Shown here: piece by piece, positions 54,265-64,000 of the stretch | How the letters are laid out: the number at the start of each line of letters is the position of its first letter | Position numbering within the stretch: position 1 is the first letter of the stretch | From: Coix lacryma-jobi var. lacryma-jobi | Lineage: Eukaryota; Streptophyta; Magnoliopsida; Poales; Poaceae | Reading direction: 5' to 3' | Assembly: GCA_009763385.1 (NCBI GenBank) | Contig: CM019824.1 | Location: 143,165,705-143,229,704, forward strand | DNA length: 64,000 nucleotides | Translations under genes and position numbers: made by a program | The notes under the pieces: generated by a model | Database searches by the model: none | Seen by the model: only the letters and a program-made list of their open reading frames with translations | Told to the model about the DNA's origin: nothing

Positions 54265-54394
54265 TATTGCTATTGTCGCCGAAGGTGATATACTCCTTTC
54301 CGTCAACAGGACTAAGACTAGAGAACCACTTGGCGTTTCCGGTGATATGCCTTGAGCACCCGGAATCCACCAACCAGACGTTCTTCAATCGTTT
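54265..54394 (-). pseudogene. Copia C Pol start (protease segment only)
   Basis: On the minus strand, the protease motif region WLVDSGCSRH runs to YITFGDNS and then stops at the deletion junction with B's LTR. Only about 43 codons remain. Confidence 0.7.
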
Positions 54395-54402
54395 TACCTA
54401 CA

Positions 54403-57021
54403 TCAATAAAAAGACAAAGGGTGAGCATACGGTCCAACACTTGGGTGAGTAAAATGTGAAGTATACCAGTGTTGGCCCGGCTGCTCAAAAGAACGATTAG
54501 TAGAAAAACCATTCCTAGCACGCCTATGGGGAAAGCGATCACCACGCTGAGGAAAACGTGGTCCGCTGAGAGAAGAGCATCCATCGCGATACTCAAAACG
54601 CGGTGGGGGTAACGCTCAACTATAAAGCAACCGCTACGAGGTCCAAAGCCAACAAAAGCAGGCTCCCACCTGGCACGTCCTCCTTGTGGCCTAGTCCTAG
54701 GACCTCTAGGCCTAGCAGCTCTCCTTTGAACATTCGGCACATGTACATCATGGAAAGGATGGTACATGTTCGTGTTGTTCATCTCCTTTGCACGGCGCTC
54801 CTCTCTCTTGCGTCGAAAGCAAAACTCCCTCAAGTGTCCATATCTCCCACAGTGCTCACAGTGGTACCTCACGGCTCTCATAGGGGGTTGTTGGTACTCA
54901 CGGTAGTGGGTGTGGATCACTTGACCCTTTTGTGGCATGAGCTCCTCATGGATAGGTGGCATTGTGTATAGTTTGTTCCTGAGGTGGTTTGGTTTTGGAG
55001 CCCATGTCTGTTTCTTGGGTGGAGCTCTTGGAGGTTCCACAAACACTCCATCGTTGATGTTAGGCTTGAGAGGCTCTTTGGGTGGTATCCTGGTTAGCTT
55101 GGGAGTAGTGGTGGAGTTGGGCTTCTCACTCGGATTAAGAGTTAAGACCACTCGACTCTCCAATCTTACCAAAAGAGGCAGAACTCACCATCCCTTGAGC
55201 AAAACCTACACCTGGACCTCCAGCAGGACGTTTGAATTGGGCAATCATCATCCCAAGTTGTGGCTCACCACAAGACACCCATGACAAGATGGTCCGAAGG
55301 TATGTGTTTTCTTCCTCGGTTTGCATCTTGTTATGCTTCACATTGGCTATCTCCATCTCCAAGCCCTCACACAAAACACACCTAGACACACAAGTGCTAC
55401 CCGAGTTGGCCTTCTCAAGAAACACAATCTTGGCATTCTTCTCTGCCAACTCGGATTGCAAGCCTGCACAAGACTTGCACGCACCCAACAACGAGGGTCT
55501 AGCCCTAAGCTCATCCACCTCTCCAACCAAAGCACCATACTTTCCCCTCAAGGTGAGAAGGTCAGTCATGTGCTTGGAGCACGTCTCACACTCATCCTCC
55601 TCAGTCACGACAATGGTAGACTTGACAGACTCAAGCTCCTTCACCGCATCCTCCCACTTCATCCTAAACTCCTTTCTCTCCCTAGAAACAAGCCTAAGCA
55701 GTTTATCTTGACTAAGGAGAGCAGCAGTAAGTTTGTCAACCTCAGCAGAGAGTTCGTCAGGAGTTAGAGATACCTGGGAGGTGTCATCGTCGTCGTCGTC
55801 GTTCTGAGGAATCTCCTCCAGCTCGCCGTTGACCTCATCGCCGAGGGCCATGGTGCAGAAGCCCTTGTTGTCGGCGAAGAAACAGAGGCTATTCAGCTTG
55901 TCCTCGATCTTCTTCTTCTTCTCGAACTCGTCGTCGCTTGAATCAGCGGAGTCGTCATCCGAGTCATCGACGTCGCTGAGCGTGGCGAAGAAAGCACGCT
56001 GTTCAGCCTGGGCCTTCTCCAAGTACTTCTCCTTGATGTACTCCTTGTTGAAGCCGCCCCTCCGCTTGTGCTTGCCGGGGACGTACTTCTCCTTGCGCTT
56101 CCCGGAGTCGTACTTGTGGCCATGATCCGCCTTGCCGAAGACTTGCTTGTTCTTCTTCAGGCAATTGGCGATGAAGTGGTCCGAGCCTCCACACTCGTAG
56201 CAGCCACCATGTCCTCCTCCGCGGCGACGGTTCATGCGGTTGTTGTGGAACCGCGAGAATCGGTTGGCAAGCAGGGCCAACTCGTCGTTCGCCATGAACT
56301 CCAGCTGCTCCTCTGTGACAGAAAGAAGAGATGACAAAGCAAAGCCTCCAGAGCTGTTAGCAGAAGAGCCAGAAACCAAAGCCATTGACGGGCCAGAAGG
56401 ATTTTCATAAGAAGCCCTCGCCATGGCGTCAATCTCACTGGACTTGAGCTTACTAAAGAGCTCGTCGCACGTGAGAGTCTCATAGTTAGGCGATTCGATG
56501 ATCGTCTGAACCTTGGAGTCCCACACCGACCGATCGAGACTGTGTAAAAGCTTGAGAGCCCTCTCATGATCATCGAAAGGCAACAGCTCCTTGTTAGCCC
56601 TCATCCTGTTGATAATAACTTAAAAGCAAGCGAATAAACTTTCTATGCTCTCGCCAAGCATGTGTCGAAAGTTCTCATACTCTCGCTTGTGCGACTCGTA
56701 GAGACGGATTTTGACTTGAGTGGTGCCCTCATGAAAACGCATGAGAGTAGCCCAAATCTCCCGAGCCGTAGCGAGGTGAGAAACGCGATCAAACTCCGTC
56801 ATGCTCAAGCATGAGAAAAGAGCATTACGGGCTCGGCTATTGGCATCGTGCTCATCGATCTGATGCTGAGTCGCACGAGCAGCCAAGACCACGTAATCAG
56901 CAGAGTTGCAAATATCCCAAATGGAAGCACCGATACTCTAGAGATAGGCCGACATACGTATCTTCCAATACGCATAGTTCGTCCCATCGAAAAACGGTGG
57001 TTTGCCCACGCCGCGATCCAT
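54403..57021 (-). pseudogene. Copia A/C Gag, longest version in the window
   Basis: ATG 57021-57019. Broken by TAG near 56940 (AYL-stop-SIGAS), a stop near 56618 and a frameshift near 55150. Order: UBN2 gag core (DRSVWDSKVQTIIESPNYET), CCHC knuckle CYECGGSDHFIANC, Lys-rich stretch, acidic run DVDDSDDDSADSSDDEFE, coiled-coil (DELSAEVDKLTAALLSQDKL), Cys motif CETCSKHMTDLLTLRGKYGA, a second Cys pair, PPKEPLKPN, second knuckle CEHCGRYGHLREFC, Arg-rich tail and TGA at 54405-54403. The large size with coiled coil fits SIRE/Maximus Gag. Confidence 0.88.
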
Positions 57022-57070
57022 GTCGCCTTCTGTGGATCTGGAACCGACTAAGGTGGAAGATACTTAACCT

Positions 57071-57082
57071 ACTTCGATACCA
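57071..57082 (-). other. Copia A/C primer-binding site (decayed)
   Basis: On the minus strand TGGTATCGAAGT, a degraded form of TGGTATCGGAGC, 2 bp from the 5' LTR. Confidence 0.7.
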
Positions 57083-57084
57083 AT

Positions 57085-57265
57085 TGAAGGACCGAGAATG
57101 CTAAAGCAAGACGACCAAAGGGGGGGTGAATGGGAGCCTAAAAATTCTCTCAAAACTTTGGCCTTTGTCCCGAAAATCAACCCCCAAATGCTTCGACCAA
57201 AACGTGATGCCCACGACCCTTGGAAGAGGGTGGATGATCCCTAGGATCACAGCGAGGCACCACCA
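57085..57265 (-). repeat. Copia A/C 5' LTR, 3' terminal part
   Basis: The last 181 bp of a minus-strand LTR, matching A's 3' LTR at 40060-40240 with about seven differences. It is interrupted at 57266 by copy D; the rest should resume after D, outside the window. Confidence 0.85.
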
Positions 57266-57536
57266 TGCGGATACATGGGTGTATGCCGGATCTTGAGTGA
57301 TGAGTGATTGTCAACTGGTTTTATGCGCATGTTCTTTGGCTTGTGTTGTGCAGGTGTCGAGCACGGAGACAGTGATCGAAGGCAAGGTGAAGGTCAAGTA
57401 GAGACGTACCGTGTTGACGGACCGGGAGCAGTGAAGGACGGACGTGAGGCTTGGACTGAGGGACCGGTGGCCTGAGGATCAGCTGTGGGGCTGACAGCCT
57501 GGGACAGCGACGAGCGGAGACTTGCGGGGCATGGTT

Positions 57537-57690
57537 TCCAGGTTTGGGCCTCAAAACCTGGGCGCTGGCGGGTTTCTAAGTTTGGGCCACAAAACTCAGG
57601 CGATGGACGACTGGTTTCTCGGTTTGGGCCTCAAAACTGGGGGTTGGTCGTGAAGACAGGTTTCCCGGTTTCGGCCTCAAAACTAGGGGC
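57537..57690 (+). repeat. Hairpin array in LTR D (four stem-loops)
   Basis: Stems AGGTTT/AAACCT, AAGTTT/AAACTC (one mismatch), CGGTTT/AAACTG (one mismatch) and CGGTTT/AAACTA (mismatched). The pairing is decaying compared with A and B. Confidence 0.75.
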
Positions 57691-58479
57691 GAGGTCCGTG
57701 AAAAGGACGAGCAGAGCGGTGGCGGCACGTGGCGGCGATCGGTGAGGTTGCGTCGAGGCAACGCTACTAGTTGTGCGGGCATGGCCGTCGGATCAGCATC
57801 TATTTCGAGTTGGTCCAGAATAACCTTAGGGTTTAGCTGGTTCGCTCTATAATTAGTTAGGGGTAGAGTGGGAACTAGAATTAGGATAAGTAGAGGGAGA
57901 CACCCACCTCTCATCCTATCTCAGTCATTTGCTATTCTCTACTTAGGGTTTTCCTGCTCTCCCAATCCCCTGCTGTAGCTACTGAGATCCGCAGAGAACC
58001 ATACCTCTGTGTTCATGAGATTTTGAGGAAGTGAGACCGTAATCTCACTGTTGTAGCGTGTGGTAGCCACACGGTTGCAAATTCATGGTGTGATTCGTGT
58101 TTTGATTTTGTTCTTCGCGTTCTTCGTTTCTCCACGATTTTCCCGTCACTCGATCTCCCTCTCTACTGCGTCTCTTTGAAATCCACTTGAATCAACTTGT
58201 TCTTTATAGTGAGGAGATCATTTCCACCGAAGGAATTCATCCAACTCCTCACGAACAAGTAGATCGGGTCGATTCAATTTTCGTGGCGCTTTTTGGGTTC
58301 ATACACCATCTTCTTCGATTCCCGTTGATTGAGTTGATTTGAGGAGATGATTTCTTGAGGATAGTCTCCTAACTAACTCGTGATCATCTTCTCCAAGTTT
58401 GAGAACAAGGGATTTCGATTTGGATTGGATTTGGGGAGATTTGATTTGAGGGCGACCAAAATCGCCCTCACTGGAGGGT

Positions 58480-58742
58480 TGCGGACAGTCTGCCACCTGA
58501 CCGGCGGACAGTCCGGGCATCGGGGAGGCGGCTGGATCAGTGGCCGTGCTTCTCGGCATTTTTTCCTCGGGTGACCGGCGGACAGTCCGCCGTTGATAGG
58601 CGCGGACAGTTCGGGACCGAGCAGGGGAATTTCAGCAGCTGTGCTGTTTTCCATCTTTAGCCGGCGGACAGTCCGCCAGGGGACCGTGGACAGTCCGCCC
58701 CTTGCGCGGACAGTCCGAGACTGGAAGTCCGGACAGTCTGGG
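58480..58742 (+). repeat. Palindrome array GGACAGTCCG in LTR D
   Basis: Eight copies with variants GGACAGTCTG and GGACAGTTCG, spacing similar to LTR B. The number of copies is conserved between B and D. Confidence 0.85.
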
Positions 58743-59162
58743 AATCGGCTGTAGGTTGAGTTTCAGTGCGTTTGGTCTCCCGGCTTTTCCGCTTGGCTTT
58801 CAGACTTCTTGTTTGGCCCTAGAGTTAACCAAGAAACCTCTCTATGTATCTTTGCTACTTGTTAGCATAGGTGTTTGGAGACTTCTCGACGTAGCTCTCT
58901 ATCTACGTTTGGGAGTTGGTTTTTGGGGTTGAACTTGAGCCGGTCCGTTTGATGTTTGGTTCGTTCTTGCTTTGTGGTGCCTCGCTGTGATCCTAGGGAT
59001 CATCCACCCTCTTCCAAGGGTCGTGGGCATCACGTTTTGGTCAAAGCTTTCAGGGGTTGATTTTTGGGACAAAGGCCAAAGTTTCGAGAGAAATTTTTTT
59101 AGGCTCCCATTCACCCCCCCCCCCCTCTGGTCGCCATGCTTTTGCATTCTCAGCCCTTCAAT

Positions 59163-59174
59163 TGGTATCGGAGC
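59163..59174 (+). other. Copia D primer-binding site
   Basis: TGGTATCGGAGC, identical to that of copy B, 2 bp after the LTR. Confidence 0.85.
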
Positions 59175-59223
59175 AGGTTAAGGATCTTCCACCTTAGCCG
59201 GTTCCAGATCCACCGAAGGCGAC

Positions 59224-61780
59224 ATGGATCGCGACGTGGGCAAACCGCCGTTTTTCGATGGGACGAACTATGCGTATTGGAAGATACGCATGTCGACCTA
59301 TCTTTAGAGCATGGGTGCTTCTGTTTGGGAGATTTGCATCAAGGATGATTAATGCTCTTTTCTCCTGTTTGAGTGTGTCTGAGTTTGATCGCGTTTCTCA
59401 TCTCCCCACGGCTCGTGAGATTTGGGCGACCCTCATGCGCTTCCATGAGGGAACTTCTCAAGTCAAATCCCGTCTCTACGAGTCGCACAAGCGGGAGTAT
59501 GAGAACTTTCGACATATGCCTGGCGAGAGCATGGAGAGTTTATTCGCTCGCTTTCAGGTGATTGTCAACAGGATGAGGGATAACAAGGAGTTGTTGCCTT
59601 TCGACGATCATGAGAGGGCTCTTAAGCTTTTACATACTCTTGATCGGTCGGTGTGGGACTCGAAGGTTCAAGCGATCATCGAATCGCCTAACTATGAGAC
59701 CCTCACATGCGACGAGCTCTTCAGTAAGCTCAAGTCCAGTGAGATTGATGCCATGGCGAGGTCTTCTTATGAAAATCCTTCTGGCCCGTCGATGGCTTTG
59801 CTTTCTGGCTCTTCTGCTAACCCCTCTAGAGGATTTGCACTTTCTTCTCTTCTTTCTGTCACAGAGGAGCAGCTGGAGTTCATGGGGGATGACGAGTTGG
59901 CTTTGCTTGCCAACTGGTTCTCGCAGTTCCACAACAACCGCATGAACCGTCGCCGCGGAGGAGGATGCGCTGGGTGTTTCGAGTGTGGCGATCCCGACCA
60001 CTTCATCGCCAACTGTCCCAAGAAGAACAAGCAAGCATTTGGGAAGGGCGATCATGGGCACAAGTACGACTCTGGCAAGCGCAAGGATAAATATGTCTCC
60101 GCGAGGCACAAGCGGAAGGGCGGCTTCACCAAGGAGTACATCAAGAAGAAGTACTTGGAGAAGGCCCAGGCTGAGCAGCGTGCTTTCTTCGCCACGCTCA
60201 GTGACGTCGACGACTCAGATGATGACTCCGCTTCTTCAAGCGACGACGAGTCCGAGAAGAAGAAGAAGATCAAGGACAAGCTGAACGGCCTCTGCTTCTT
60301 CGCCGACAACGAGGGATTTTGCACCATGGCCCTCAGCAAGGAGGTCGACAACCAGCTGGAGGATATCCCTCAGAACGACGACGACGATGACACCTCCCAG
60401 GTATCTTAGACCCCTGACGAGCTTTCTGCTGAGGTCGAGAAACTTACTGTCGCCCTTCTTAGTCAAGATAAGCTGCTTAGGCGTGCTGCTAGAGAGCGGA
60501 AGAAGTTTAGGCAGAAGTGGGAGGATACGGTGAAGGAACTTGGATCTGTCAAGTCCACCGTTGTCGTAACTGAGGAGGATGAGTGTGAGATGTGCTCCAA
60601 GCACATGACTGACCTTCTCACTTTGAGAAGTAAGTATGCTGCTTTGGTTGGAGAGGTGGATGAGCTCCGGGCAAGACCCGTGCTGTTGGGTGCGTGCAAG
60701 TCTTGTGCAGGCTTGCAATCCGAGTTGGCAGAGAAGAATGCCAAGATTGTGTCTCTTGAGAAGGCCAGCTCGGATAGCACTTGTGTGCCTAGGTGTGCTT
60801 TGTGTGAGGGTTTGGAGATGGAGATTGCGAATGTGAAGCATGAGAAGATGCAAACCGAGGAAGAAAACACATACCTTCGGACCATCTTGTCATGGGTGTC
60901 TTGTGGTGAGCCACAGCTTGGGATGATGATTGCCCAATTCAAGCGTGTTGCTGGAGGTCCAGGTGTAGGTTTTGCTCAGGGTGTTGAGTGTGCTTCGTCT
61001 TTTGGTAAGATTGGAGAGTCGAGTGGTCTTAAGCCAAGTGAGAAGCCCAACTCCACCATTACTCCCAAACTAACCAAGATTCCACCCAAAGAGCCTTTCA
61101 AGCCTAACACTGAGGATGGGGTTTTTGTTGAACCTCTGAGAGCTCCACCCAAGAAACAGACATGGGCTCCAAAACCAAACCACCTCAAGAACAAGCTAGA
61201 CACCATGCCACCTATCCAAGAGGAGCTCATGCCACAGAAAGGCAAAGTGATCCACACCCACTACCGTGAGTACCAACAACCCCCTATGAGAGCGGTGAGG
61301 TACCATTGTGAGCATTGTGGGAGAGATGGACACTTGAGGGAGTTTTGCTTTCGGCGCAAGAGAGAGGAGCGCCGTGCAAGGGAGATGAACAATGCGGACA
61401 TGTACCATCCTTTCCACGATGTACATGTGCCGAATGTTCAGAGGAGAGCTGCTAGGCCTAGAGGTCCAATGCCTCAAGGTCCTAGGCCTAGGCCGCAAGG
61501 AGGACGTGCCCGGCGGGAGCCTGCATTTGTGGGCTATGGACCCCGTGGTGGTGGCTTTGTAGTTGAGCGTTTTCCTCCACCGCGTTTTGAGTATCGCGAT
61601 GGACGCTCTTCCCTTAGCGGACCACGTTTTCCTATACGTGGTGATCTCTTTCCCCGTAGGCGTGCTATGAATGGTTTTGCTACTAACCGTTCTTTTGAGC
61701 AGCCGGCCCAACACTGGTATAATTCCCATTTTACTCACCCCAGTGTTGGACCATATGCTCACCCTATGTCTTTTTATTGA
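59224..61780 (+). pseudogene. Copia D Gag, broken
   Basis: ATG at 59224 (MDRDVGKPPFFDGTNYAYWK). A TAG at about codon 29 (TYL-stop-SMG), then a deletion of about 90 bp after WEICI that shifts the frame, then the UBN2 core, CCHC knuckle CFECGDPDHFIANC, Lys-rich and acidic runs, TAG at 60407-60409 after TSQVS, coiled coil, CEMCSKHMTDLLTLRSKYAA, second knuckle CEHCGRDGHLREFC, Arg-rich tail, SFY-TGA at 61778-61780. Full-length layout otherwise like copy C. Confidence 0.88.
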
Positions 61781-61785
61781 TGTAG

Positions 61786-64000
61786 GTAAGACGATTGGAG
61801 AACGTCTGGTTGGTGGATTCCGGATGCTCAAGGCATATGATCGGAAACGCCAAGTGGTTCTCCAGTCTTAGTCCGGTTGCCGGAAAGGAGTTTATCCCCT
61901 TCGGCAACAATTGCAAAGGTAAAGTGTTGTCTCGAGGGTCTGTGCGAGTTAATGAGCACTTTGTGTTGCGTGATGTTGCTCTTGTCTCTAACTTGCATTT
62001 TAATCTTCTTTCTGTCTCGTAACTCTTTGATGATGACTATGAGATTCGTTTTAAGCCGAATCTCAGTCGTATTATGGATCCTCAGGGCAATCTTGTATGT
62101 TTGATTTCGCCCTTTGGGAAAGTCTTTCATGCGAATTTCTCGGAGTCTTTTGACATTTCTCGTTGTCTTTTGGCTGGTCCTTCCTCCTCTGATCTTTGGA
62201 AGTGGCATAGGAGACTCGGTCACTTGAGCTTCGACTTGCTTGCGAGGCTTAGTTCACTTGGCCTAATCCGAGGATTTCCTAAGTTGCACATGGAGAAGGA
62301 CCTTGTCTGCCATTCTTGTAGACATGGGAAAATGGTAGCCGCTCCCCACCATCCTGTGAATCAGGTTATGACCAAGCGCCCTGGAGAGCTTTTGCATATG
62401 GACCTTGTCGGTCCGGCTCAGGTGAGCTCAGTTGGTGGGAAGTGGTATGTGCTTGTTGTTGTTGACGACTTTTCGAGATATTCGTGGGTTTTCTTTTTAG
62501 GTGAGAAAACTGAGACTTTCATTTTTGTTCGCAATTTGATCTTGCGACTTCAGAACGAGTTCCCTAAGAATTCGATGAGAGCTATTTGTAGTGATAATGG
62601 TTCTGAGTTTAAGAACTCGGATTTTGAGAAGTTCTGTAACTCTTTGGGTTTAGAGCATTAGTTTTCTTCCCCCTACACACCGCCACAAAATGGTGTTGTA
62701 GAGAGGAAGAATCGGACCCTTGTAGAGATGGCCAGGACGATGCTCGATGAGCATAGGACTCCTAGGCGATATTGGGCCGAGGCTATAAACATTGCATGCT
62801 ATATTTCCAATCGCATCTTTCTCCGTGCTTTCTTGAAGAAAACTTCTTATGAGTTGCGATTTGGGAAGCAACCCAAAGTGAGTTATTTTAGAGTTTTTGG
62901 TTGCCAATGTTTTATACTCAAGAAAGACAACTTGGACAAATTTGAGTCTCGCTCTTCTTACGGTGTATTTTTGGGTTATGGTAATCATACTCGTGCACAT
63001 CGTGTACTTAATCTTGATACTAACCGAGTCATGGAGACATCCGATGTCACCTTCGACAAGACCATGGTTTGTCCTTCTTCTAGATTTGAGCGTGCAGGTG
63101 ATCATGAGGTTGGTGAACCTTTTTTTGATGATGAGGACGAGGGTGCTGAAGGGATGGATGATCCAGCACCACCTCCACCTGCTGTGCCGCAAGCATCGGC
63201 TTCTACTACGACGACTCACGACCCCAACCCCTCTTCGTCGACTACTTGGGGGCCGTGGGATCCGCCACCTCGAGCTGTACCTCTTGTACCCGAGGAGGCA
63301 CCAACTGCTGTTGAGGGGGAGGTTTCTTCAGCTCGGAAGGCGCCACGACACATTCAGTGCCAACACCCGCCTCAACAGATGATCGGCAGCATCAATGAAT
63401 GTGTCACTCGGTCACGGTCACAACAAATCTCTCACTTTGCTCATTCTGCATTTGTTGCTGATTTTGAACCCCGAGATGTTGGACACGCTTTATCTGATCC
63501 GGATTGGGTTAATGCCATGCATGAGGATTTAGAAAATTTTGAAAGAAATCGGGTTTGAGTTTTGGTTCCACCTCCTCCTGAGTGTCACCCTATTGGTACA
63601 AAATGGGTTTTCAAAAACAAACAAGGAGAGGATGGCCACATTGTAAGAAACAAGGCCAGACTTGTAGCCCAGGGATATAGTCAGAAGCAGGGGATAGACT
63701 ATGAGGAGACTTTTGCTCCTGTAGCTCGTTTGGAGGCAATTAGGATACTCTTGGCTTTTGCTGCATCCAAAGGGTTTAAACTTTTCCAAATGGATGTCAA
63801 GAGTGCCTTCCTAAACGGCTACATAGAAGAAGAGGTGTATGTGAAACAACCCCCCGGTTTTGAAAATCCTAAGTTTCCAAACCATGTTTTTAAACTTCAC
63901 AAAGTTTTGTATGGTTTGAAACAAGCCCCTAGAGCCTGGTATGATAGGTTGAAAACCTTTTTGCTTGATAAGGGTTTTAAAATGGGATGTGTGGATAAAA
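61786..64000 (+). pseudogene. Copia D Pol (broken, cut by the edge)
   Basis: Protease VWLVDSGCSRHM; stops TAA after LLSVS (about 62022), TAG after LGLEH (about 62661) and TGA after ERNRV (about 63558); pre-integrase WHRRLGHLSFDLLARL; integrase HMDLVGPA, SDNGSEFKN, NGVVERKN; RT beginning FKNKQGEDGHIVRNKARLVA and DVKSAFLNGYIEEEVYV, running off the edge near KGFKMGCVDK. Each stop replaces a codon (Gln or Trp in copy B) by one transition. Confidence 0.88.

Larger units (their letters stand above)
40060..57265 (-). mobile_element. Ty1/copia (SIRE/Maximus-like) copy A/C, minus strand, interrupted
   Basis: The 3' LTR (40060-42067), 3' UTR and RT/RNase H (43567-44874), gag and a short pol start (54265-57021), primer site (57071-57082) and partial 5' LTR (57085-57265) all read on the minus strand in consistent order. 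The two LTR ends differ at roughly 7 of 180 positions by eye, so this is the oldest copy. Copy B is inserted after 44874 and copy D after 57265. The integrase and RT start are missing at the 54264/54265 junction. That A and C are one element is inference from order and orientation. The left flank is GTACT (40055-40059). Confidence 0.7.
57266..59160 (+). repeat. Copia D 5' LTR (1895 bp)
   Basis: TGCGGATAC…CAGCCCTTCA. It lacks about 190 bp present in B between GCGGGGCATGG and TTTCCAGG (near 57535), including two hairpins. The remaining hairpins lie at about 57537-57690 and the palindrome array at 58480-58742 (eight copies). Confidence 0.9.
57266..64000 (+). mobile_element. Ty1/copia copy D, plus strand, truncated by the window edge
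   Basis: 5' LTR 57266-59160, primer site, gag 59224-61780 and pol from 61786 to the edge. The left target is CACCA (57261-57265). Same family as A/C and B. Confidence 0.9.

Overview
This 64 kb window looks like repeat-rich nuclear DNA from a grass (Poaceae, probably panicoid). The evidence is spliceosomal introns with GT-AG borders, nested LTR retrotransposons of the Tat and SIRE/Maximus types, several grass-style DNA transposons and MITEs, and a single intact host gene. No bacterial features (operons, Shine-Dalgarno sites, CRISPR) are present. The species cannot be fixed from the sequence alone.

Layout. 1-2405 is a PIF/Harbinger element cut by the left edge: a transposase 5' exon and its Myb/SANT partner, both on the minus strand. 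2451-3240 is the 5' end of an old LTR element with a tRNA-Asp-type primer site. 3240-8850 is a decayed Mutator-like element (minus strand) in which a MULE transposase runs through its SWIM finger straight into a plant mobile domain. 9132-9508 is a Tourist-like MITE. 12436-13557 is an intact two-exon papain-type cysteine protease of the SAG39 type (minus strand), the only convincing host gene. 15241-15778 is an intron-containing relic of an ANP/NPK1-type MAPKKK kinase domain. 16193-16641 is a hairpin MITE that carries a hAT MITE.

From 17186 to 40059 lies one CACTA transposon, minus strand, broken into pieces. Its Ulp1-like exons are found at 18271-18387, 34245-34328, 37927-37997 and 38097-38391, and its TNP2 N-terminus at 38697-40054. 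It is split by a very young 15.07 kb Ty3/gypsy Tat-lineage element (19028-34098, 5-bp target duplication, LTRs differing at 3 of 1150 positions) and by a 3.4 kb terminal-inverted-repeat element (34398-37748), which itself holds a hAT element and a Tourist MITE. The gypsy element carries gag-pro and pol, separated by a single in-frame TAG, and an antisense five-exon gene with its own TATA box.

From 40060 to the right edge is a nest of one Ty1/copia (SIRE/Maximus-like) family. Copy A/C lies on the minus strand (3' LTR 40060-42067, RT/RNase H 43567-44874, gag 54403-57021, partial 5' LTR 57085-57265). Copy B (plus, 44875-54264) is inserted in A's RT, and copy D (plus, 57266 to beyond 64000) in A/C's 5' LTR. 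A deletion removed the end of B's 3' LTR together with the A/C integrase. The LTRs of this family hold two striking arrays: consecutive hairpins whose stems change together, and about eight copies of a 10-bp palindrome. All copia coding regions are broken, mostly by nonsense changes consistent with C-to-T decay.
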